A stretch of DNA of 64,000 nucleotides from contig NC_058192.1 in NCBI RefSeq assembly GCF_907165205.1, positions 28,424,001-28,488,000 of the forward strand, read 5' to 3'. Made by a program: the position numbers and the translations under genes. Under the pieces are notes generated by a model. That model was not told the DNA's origin and did not search any database. It saw only the letters and a program-made list of their open reading frames with translations. Origin of the DNA: Coccinella septempunctata (taxonomy: Eukaryota > Arthropoda > Insecta > Coleoptera > Coccinellidae). How positions within the stretch are numbered: position 1 is the stretch's first letter; every line of letters begins with the position of its first letter. Positions 56,187 through 64,000 of this stretch are shown in pieces.

Positions 56187-56404
56187 ATAATAATAATAAT
56201 AATTATTTATTTATTGGTACCTCAAATGAAAAATAGATAAATCAATTTTCGGGAACTTATTCTACGATGACATTCTTGGAAAATCCTGTAGTAAACATTT
56301 CGCATTAATTCACTCAAACATAAAATTCTCAAATGCCACCACTTTTTGGGTCTCCCAATAGAAGAAAATTCTTTGTCATCCTCTTTTAGATTCAGATGAA
56401 ACAT
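56187..56404 (-). other. candidate non-LTR 3' end with (TAA)n tail
   Basis: On the minus strand a short frame (KKWWHLRILCLSELMRNVYY, then CHRRISSRKLIYLFFI) ends 25 bp before an AATAAATAA and (TTA)n run (56187-56203). Stop, AATAAA and short trinucleotide tail in this order look like a LINE 3' end, but no RT motif is present to confirm it. Confidence 0.35.
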
Positions 56405-56760
56405 TATATAAATTCTCTTACATTGAATATGTTAGCTACCGTCTGACGTATTGTGAATTCAAGAATATCAGGGTATAACTACATATTTGAATGAGCGGAC
56501 CTGATTTTTAAATAGCACTTCCTGAAACCCTGTCTCTTTTTTCATACACTTTCGGCATTTTCGTAATAAAAATTGATATTAGTTGTGGCAACGGCATTAT
56601 GACATTAACGACATTTCATGAGTGCCAACCTTACTCCGTTCTAGTTACAAAAACTTGAGAAAATTATTTCATGGCCAACCGACTGCTAAAATGAATTTGA
56701 ATGGAGTATATGTAAACTAAAATCGGTTTACGAAATATGAATGCTTTTTGGCATCAAATA

Positions 56761-57717
56761 CGAGGATGTATTGAAAAGTTCTTAGCCTACTATAGAAGCA
56801 AACAAAATTTCAATGGCAAAATATTTTATTACTCAACATATTCTCCTCTTAATTGGATACATTTATTATAGCGAACCTGCAAAGTCTCTAGACTTTTCAA
56901 AAAAAAATTTTCTGCAAACCAGACCTCTACAACTTTTATTACCTTCTCGTTGGAAGAAAATTTACGACCTTCCCAAAAAACTGAGGCAAAAAATTTGTCA
57001 GCAGATTTTTGGACACGAAACTCCTTAGGTCTTGAAGAACCAGAGAGTGTCGCCATTCCATCGATTGTTGCTTCGTTTCTGGATCGTAGAAATGTACCCA
57101 AGTCTCATCCATAGGAAAAATTCGGTTTAAGAAGTCTACATCGTTTTCAATTCGAGCACAGACCGAACGCGATGCTTTTACCCTTGCACGCTTTTGGTCC
57201 ACATTCAAACATTTGGGTATCCATTTTGCAGCAATTTTTCTCATGCCCAAATTGACGTGAACTGTATGATGAACGCGTTCGTATGAATTATTGAGTGCTT
57301 CAGATGTCCGTTTCAGCCCAATTCGACGGTCTGATAAACTCATGTCATGAACTGCATCGATATTTTCAAAGACTGATACAGAAACTGGCCTTCCCAATTG
57401 GTCATCATCTTCAATCTAAAATTTACCTCTTTTGAAGCTTGCAGTCCACCTTCGCACGTAGATCATCAAGGGTATTAAGCATATCTTCGTAAATCTGCAT
57501 ACCTCTTAACCCTTTTAAATACAGGTACCAATTTTTCGATTTTCCCAATTTCGGTGGACATCTTCTTTCTTTCAATTTATTTCGTCACTCTGGTTTACTT
57601 TTTCGACCACAAACTTCATATGACACTTCTAAAGAATTATTGTCCGTTGCTGTGGTAACGCAATATTTTTTTATGCATGGAACTGGTCTAGGCTAACTAG
57701 ATATCAATACATCCTCG
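56761..57717 (-). mobile_element. mariner element, internally deleted, TA target duplication
   Basis: The ends CGAGGATGTATTGA are exact inverted repeats and continue imperfectly (TTAGCCTA). TA flanks both sides (56759-56760 and 57718-57719). At 957 bp it is about 300 bp shorter than a typical mariner. Confidence 0.92.
56829..57563 (-). pseudogene. mariner transposase, deleted for two catalytic aspartates
   Basis: From about 57563 the damaged N-terminus reads MSTEIGKIEKLVPVFK, then after breaks GRPVSVSVFENIDAVHDM, RIGLKRTSEALNNSYERVHH and IFPMDETWVHFYDPETKQQS, with the first catalytic Asp. After a frame change near 57050 it gives RPKEFRVQKSADKFFASVFW, then jumps to the C-terminus (VVEVWFAENFFLKSLETLQV and CIQLRGEYVE, stop at 56829). 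The segment that should hold the second and third aspartates is missing. It therefore cannot catalyse transposition, though its ends could be mobilised by a related enzyme. Confidence 0.87.
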
Positions 57718-57719
57718 TA

Positions 57720-59345
57720 ATAATTCATGATGTTGCCATTATTTGATTTATACCTATTTGTCATGTTTTCAATTTATTTTTTACTGACAATCAGTTGTAG
57801 AATATCAGAAATGCAATAAATTCTAACGCAAAATAATTTGCTATCATTGACTTTTCTATGAAATTCCTTCTTAACGAGGTATTATATAATTGATATTGAT
57901 ATTATCAATATTGGGAAGTTGAAGAACTACCATTTTTCTCTAGATTAATTTTTATCCCTCGAATTCGTGATTGCAAAACGAAGTCTTGGTTGAATGTAAA
58001 ATGAGAAATATCTATTAGGTATATTGTATGAAGATTGAGGTCTTCATTACGTTATCTATCCAAGTAAGGAAGAAATGTGAAGAAAATAAAGAATATAGGC
58101 GCTAGTGTAATCCGATTTGGAGCTAAAGTTCAATGCGTGGTGTCTACCAATAATAGATTAATTACACATTTCCAATAAGGAATAACTGCAATGACTCACC
58201 ACTTTTGATACCTAGATATTTTTCTGAGTAGGAGATGGGTGTCTGGGGATAATAGAGAGCAGAAACCATTAAACAATTGTTTACAATTTGATTAACATGG
58301 AAACGCAAAACTATGGAACCAAGCTCGGTATTTCTAGACCTTTTGGAATTAAATCAACGAAGATGTGTTCAGGAATCAGGTAGGTACTGTACTGAACGTG
58401 GTTTCCAACAACGGAATCAATGATTTGACAGTTGGGAAATGTATAAAAAATATCCTTTTATGATGTTAATATACAGAGTCTTTCAAAAGTACCGCAACTA
58501 CTGAATAACTCTCCTGGAGAGCATGATGAGAAAAATGTTTCGTAAAAAATTTTACCTATATTTTTCTAGACATCCGAAGCTATTGGTTTTCACTTAGCTT
58601 TTACTTTTTTCAAGGTGAAATGAGTGAATTTTGGATTTTACGTTCGGACATGACCTAAAGTGAACACTTTCTTTGAGAAAATATTTTAGACAGCTTTATA
58701 CAATTCGGTACATCTCTTTTATGCATCAAGGTACATTTTAATTTGAAAAATTTGAAAAAATTTTCATTTTCTCTATTTGTGATGTTTATGCAATCGTCTG
58801 CAAATTGAGAGTACAGATGTGTTGCAAAAAGAAGAATCCAAAAAATTTGTTTTCTTCTCGTTTTTTTCCAAGCTGAAATGCATATATTTCGGATACTCAT
58901 TAATTTTGGAACAAATATTATACTCTTTTAATACCGCATCAGATTTTTGTGGAATTAATCTTGAAGTAAAATTATTATTATTTTTTCAAGCGAAAACCAT
59001 GCATCGGACGAAGAAAACATTCAAATCGAAATGACTCAAAAATTAATGAGCATCTCAAAAGTAATTTTCATTTCAAGGGAAAGCAGGACGTAGTGTTTTT
59101 TCTCTGAAAATATTCAATGAAAAATTTGTAAGGAAGCTACTGGTATTTGGAGAAAATGAAATTTTGGTCTACATTATTACATATATCATAGCGTTTTCTG
59201 GTAAAACTAGTGCTCCACTGGATCACAGAACATCAAAAATGAATCAGGATCTTTTTAAATTATTTCTATTTTTTTATGATATGCACTCAATGTGCACCAG
59301 TTTCAACAATGAAATTTTCTATTCTAGCGACTTCCATTGGTAGAA
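57720..59345. other. intergenic, no gene recognised
   Basis: No protein-like frame or repeat identified. Confidence 0.5.
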
Positions 59346-59346
59346 T

Positions 59347-59394
59347 CACAGCCATCTTTGAGACGTCTTTAAGCCGTCTCTATGAATGGCTGTG
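59347..59394. repeat. short hairpin (CACAGCCAT...GACG / CGTC...ATGGCTGTG)
   Basis: Arms of about 20 bp pair with two or three mismatches around an 8-base loop. It may be a very short snapback repeat; no function is evident. Confidence 0.65.
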
Positions 59395-59399
59395 GTAGA

Positions 59400-62300
59400 A
59401 CTAGCTGAAGATCTTTTGAATTGAAATGATTGTAGCGAGATCAAAATATGCTGTAGCACTGCAATTATTATTGAAAATCTTTTTTTTTTTTAATTTTATC
59501 ACTCTGTATCTCGAATGTTAAGAATGAAATAAGTTTACAAGAAGTTATATTCTTAGTGAATAGTCGAAGAATCACCCCTTAAATAGAACACCATGTAGAG
59601 ACTAAAAAGATGTACTGTGATTGCATGAGATGTCTTTAATCTATAATCTTCAAGTATTCAAAGAATTCAGTACTCAGTGGTATAAGCAAGAAGATTTTAT
59701 ATACCTTCTTGTGTATAAGCATTGAATTGAATCCTCAAGGTACATACCTATGAAAAGGTACATACGTTTTTTCCTGTAAAAGTTCACTGTTATTTTAACA
59801 CAGTGAACTCTAAAATTTCTAAAAATACTGCTTCAACAAGATATTCAGTGACATCTAGTCTACTCTAACTACAACTCCAATTTCATTTACAGACTTTTGA
59901 TCTTGCATTCATTGTTTCCGCTTAGGACGGATAGATGACGGCGCGCATTCTATAGATTCCTGACTAAGAATTTAGCAGCGCCATCTGTTTCCAATCAACC
60001 TCACCCAATTTCAGAAGGGTTTATACATTTAGGTTCCGAGGCTCTCGATGAGATGGCACCTCTGGCCCCTTTTTATTACAGTTACAGTTTTATTAACAAT
60101 TTGATAAAGTCACTGTACTTTTTATTACTTTGTCAAACATTTCCATGTACATTCTATACACAGTGCTCCACATAAACATAAAACTACTCAGGCTGGGAAG
60201 TGGAAGACCATATATACGTATACGCAAAACCACATCATTTCAATATTAAGCTCCTTTTATTTGTCACTAATCACTATGCATCATTCTTCACTACATAAAC
60301 TTAATTTCTGAGAAAAGTGATAAATACTTTTTGTTCGTTTCCGAACGCAATATGATTGACTTTGGCCAATGAACTACATATTTCATGAAAAATCGTTGAA
60401 GATCAGATATCAATAGAAGGTCTCTAGTGGGACAAAAATGACATTGAAATTTGAATGGATTGTGAGTTTCTCAAGAAAAGTCATAGTTAATGGGGATATT
60501 CATCTAAAAAAAAAAAAAAATTCGATGGCGACATATCTCAAACCCGAGGCACGCTGTATGAAACATCGAAAAGAGCTCAATTTAAAATGAAATTGTCCCT
60601 GTCCGAGCCTATTTACAACAAAAAGAAAAAGAAACTGCACTCGATTTGATCCAAGTTAGGGACACGGAGCGCAAGAGAACTACGATCGATTTTTCATTAT
60701 GTTATGGTAATTATATTTCATTCTGTTCCTTTTTGGTTAGAAGTAGGTACCCATAGCGACGCTCTCTTCACAGCTATAAAATATGCAAACCATCTGAACC
60801 AACCAGTTGGTTTTTCAGCAATGGCATTTCTCGAATTCGAGATAACTTAGGAAATGAAATTTTTTCAAATATTCTCTTGTAGATGACATCATAAACGTAT
60901 TTGTCGTATTTGTCGAAAAATGAGCCACCAAGAAAGGGATCAATTCGGAAATAGTCTTCGAATAAAATTGCCTAATGGGTGTCGATTGAAATTCAATCTG
61001 GGAGGATTCTGCATCTACTGACAAATTAGTGCAATAATTTATGCAGGAGCAAATCGGTTATTTTAATTCTTAATTGATTTTGGCAGTGAAAACCCTAAAA
61101 TATTTCAGAAGATGCCTTATGGGTGACTTTCAATACGACGAAAGCAAGAACTGCAGATTCCGTCTTTGAAAATCCTGCTGTTTTTGGAATTCCTGCTGTT
61201 TTTTGGAATTCCTCCTGTTTTTTGGAATTCCTCCTGTTTTTTTTTGAATTCCTGCTCCTCAGATCGACAAAAACACTCCAGAAAATCTTGCAGATGAAAC
61301 AAGAAATTCAGGTTCCAAAGCTTGGCTTGGTAATGATGGAGCTAATTCTGCAATTTATTACGTTCAAACAGAGTATGATCTTCTGAGAAATCCAATATTC
61401 TTCCAAAACTTCTCAAGGTGATTCGAAAACCTAGAAATTCATTTCCTTTCAGATATCGGTCAAATATCCAAATGTAACAACTCGAAGAGTTTTTTCGAAT
61501 ACTAATCCAAATAGGAAAAAGAGTAGGTAATTTGGTAAGAAAACATAGCTTCTCACATAACTCATAGCTTTGGGGGTGAATTCAATATCAAATGGAACAA
61601 AACACCTGCGAAAAATATTGGAATTAGCATGAAGGTTCAAAACAACGAACCATAACCAAAGAGCATCTGCCATTTTAGAATTCATCCAAAGAAGAGTTAG
61701 TCAACAAAAGTTTGAAATTAAAGATGTTTCGAGTACATACAAGATATCTACAACTAGATGCAGAATATCATTTGAAACTTGTTCGAAACCTCAGAAAGGA
61801 CATTCATATATCTGCTAACCAATCAGAATTTTAGGAAGATAGAATCAGGAAAAGTTTATACAGCAGATCAGATTTTATCTTCTGTAATCATGAGGAATAA
61901 TCCCCAAATAACGAAGGTCATAATTGAGGTCATTTAACACTTCAAAACTTGGATTTTTCCAAGAATTGTTGTTTTCTTCGATTTCCCAAGCATTTTCTGA
62001 TCACTTTTCGATCAATTTATTCGTGACATACTAAAACATGTTGAATATCACATTAGATAAATTAGGGCATGTAATAGTTATTTTCCTATCAAGTGCAGAA
62101 AGTGATACTCAGAGTTCGGGTAAGCGCAGTCAAGTCACTTTCCGCAAGAGTTAGGAACAATATTATTTCTACAAGCGCTTGAAATATATAAATTCATGCA
62201 TTTTACGAAACAGATTTAATTTTATTTGATTAATTCATGTATAATTACAATTACAGACGTATTTCTGCATGCCGATGAGCATGGTTTCTCATTGTTGGGG

Positions 62301-62810
62301 TTCAGTGCTTATAGACATGACATAATTTAATTTACTTTATAATATTTGCATGCTAGAAAGGCGTTTTTTCCGCACCTTTTGGGAAATTCACTCTTTGCAA
62401 CTTGAGATCCGTGTGGGAAAAAGGTTGAACGCGCACGCTTGAAGAAAAATTTTTTTTCTAATTTTTACATAATACCTATACAGTGACTCTTTTTAAAACT
62501 TATTAAAGTTTTGAAAATTTTTACTTTTCGTTAACAGTTACGAATCAAAAGATATTTGAAAAGTTAAATATAACCATCACTAGACGATTAAAGAAGAATC
62601 TGCGGGGGCACTTGCATAGACGTTTTTGGTGCTTTCAATTTGAATTCATAGATAGGTACATCCTATTCGAAATTAGAAAAATATTGCGGATGAACCACGA
62701 CAAATAATGCTTTTCCCAACTGGTTGCACAAATATCTACCCACATAGATTATAGATTCAAAAGTGTTTTGCCTCATCTAAATATCCGGAAGTATTTTTTT
62801 TTATGAATAA
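59400..62810. other. intergenic, no gene recognised
   Basis: Apart from a short tandem repeat at 61171-61258 and A-runs, nothing could be identified. Frames are short and lack motifs. Confidence 0.5.
61171..61258. repeat. tandem repeat of a 20-21-bp unit (about 4.5 copies)
   Basis: The unit is approximately GGAATTCCTSCTGTTTTTT. Copies differ in T-run length and one base. Confidence 0.9.
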
Positions 62811-62816
62811 TTAAAG

Positions 62817-63930
62817 GAGAAGGAATCCTTAAAACTTAAAACATTTTGAATGGAAAAAAAAAATCGGTTTATTTGATTGTTGGTGGCCGTTATAAGGCTG
62901 TCAGAATGAAACGAAATTTTTTTCTGAATACATTCTGATACATACCTTCATACATCAATTGTCTTGGCCGGTCATTCTGAACGTGAAAAATGAGGAATAG
63001 GCACTTCATCGTAGACTGAATAGTTCATTTTGATCCTCGGAGCTGTAGTATGAACAAAATATTATGTTAGGGATATTTTAGCCATCCTTATGGAGAAAGA
63101 ATCCTTGAAACATTCTGAATAGAAAAAAATAGGTTCATTTGGTCGTTGGAGGTGGCATTCTAGGGCTGAATAGTTCATTTTGCTTCTCGGAGCTGTAGTA
63201 TGAAGAAAAAATTATGTTAGGGATATTTTAGCCATCCTTATGGAGAAGGAATCCTTGAAACATTCTGAATAGAAAAAAATAGGTTCATTTGGTCGTTGGA
63301 GGTGGCTATGTATGAACAAAAAAATTATGTTATGATATTTTAGTCATCCTTCTGTGTACTTAAGCGATCAATTTCCTTGGCAGATTGTTTTGAACTGATT
63401 TATCTTCTGGAGAAGGAATCCTTAAAACGTTCTGAATAGAAGAAAATCGGTTCATTTGTTCGTTGGGGGTGGCGTTTTAGGGCTGTCACAATGAAACAAA
63501 AAATTTTTTTGAGTACATTCTGATACATTCCTCTATCCACCAATTTTCTTGGCCGGCCATTCTGAACTTGAAACATGAGGAATAGGCGCCTCATCTTAGA
63601 ACGAATAGTTTCATTTCGAAGCTGTAGTATGAACAAAAAAATTATGTTAGGATATTTAAGTCATCCCTCTATGTTCTTCAACCACCAATTTCCTCGGCCA
63701 ATTATTTTGAACTGACATATCTTCTACAGAAGGAATCCTTGAAACATTCTGAATAGAAAAAAAAAAACAGAATATCGGTTCATTTTGATCGTTGGATCGT
63801 TGGAGGTGTGGTTCTAGGGCTGTCAGAATGAAACAAAAATTTTTATGCATTCAGAGACATCTCTCTTTACATTAATTTTCTTGTACGGTCATCATGAATT
63901 TGAAGAACAGGAGAAATATGAGCGTCATCG
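62817..63930. repeat. degenerate tandem array, irregular 150-320-bp units
   Basis: The block 'gagaaggaatccttgaaac', then 'attctgaatagaaaaaaa', 'ggttcatttg' and 'cgttggaggtgg' starts near 62817, 63091, 63240, 63408 and 63730. A second block ('tagggctgtcagaatgaaac', 'ttctcttggccggtcattct'-like, 'agctgtagtatgaacaaaa', 'attatgttagg') follows some copies and is shortened in others. Units therefore vary in length, as in a higher-order or decaying satellite. The right edge may lie just beyond the window. Confidence 0.85.
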
Positions 63931-64000
63931 TAATATGAAAATCAATAATGAAATCAGGCAGACTGGGCCGCCTTCACATGTTACCTAGACGAAGAACTAA

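Noticed and set aside
62817..63930. CRISPR-like array
   Set aside because: Repeats are long, diverged and irregular with no constant short spacer, and all other content is eukaryotic retroelement type.
1..64000. tRNA, rRNA and snRNA genes
   Set aside because: No convincing tRNA A/B-box pair or rRNA stretch was noticed by eye; a tRNAscan-SE or Infernal run would be decisive and was not possible.

Overview
The window looks like repeat-rich, A+T-rich intergenic or heterochromatin-like DNA of an insect. This is an inference from the mix of jockey-like, RTE-like, CR1-like and R4/Dong-like non-LTR retrotransposons, Ty3/gypsy, Penelope, mariner, Tc1, pogo, hAT and many MITEs; a beetle is plausible but not shown. 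No complete host gene could be recognised. The only long intact reading frame is a 976-codon retrotransposon ORF2 on the minus strand (16507-19437).

Layout. 1-3858: jockey-like element A (ORF1 with zinc-knuckle remnants, ORF2 endonuclease plus reverse transcriptase), ending in a poly-A run that abuts a 5'-truncated RTE-like element (3862-6851). 6945-7560: CR1-like 3' fragment, a TA tract and a near-perfect hairpin. 8-16.4 kb: mostly unannotated, with one possible exon relic (9196-9379), a 141-bp MITE and a MITE relic. 16.4-19.64 kb: the intact CR1-like element. 19.74-22.78 kb: an endonuclease/RT-type element split by a 1187-bp pogo-like DNA transposon at a TA. 25.85-28.34 kb: a TIR element holding a palindromic Penelope-like fragment with a GIY-YIG domain. 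28.55-31.24 kb: a hAT-like element with GAGAC-rich ends, carrying a CR1-like RT fragment. 33.46-35.21 kb: a large foldback repeat. 35.87-37.36 kb: a Tc1-like element. 38.34-38.59 kb: a fragment of a conserved uncharacterised protein with a TGCD motif. 38.6-42.25 kb: an R4/Dong-like element inserted in the integrase of a Ty3/gypsy element (42.25-46.78 kb), whose gag also carries two small TIR insertions. 46.78-50.13 kb: an RTE fragment and three MITEs with long inverted repeats. 51.3-53.49 kb: jockey-like element B, flanked by a 111-bp direct duplication. 54.9-55.24 kb: a palindromic MITE. 56.76-57.72 kb: an internally deleted mariner. 62.8-63.93 kb: a degenerate tandem array running towards the window end.

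The elements do not form a pathway. They form nested insertions whose order can partly be read: R4-like into gypsy, Penelope into a TIR element, pogo into an RT gene, CR1-like into hAT. Several target-site duplications are directly visible: TA for pogo, Tc1 and mariner, TAA for two MITEs, and 8 bp for hAT and one CAGGGTG MITE. Clade names rest on remembered motif patterns, not on database searches.
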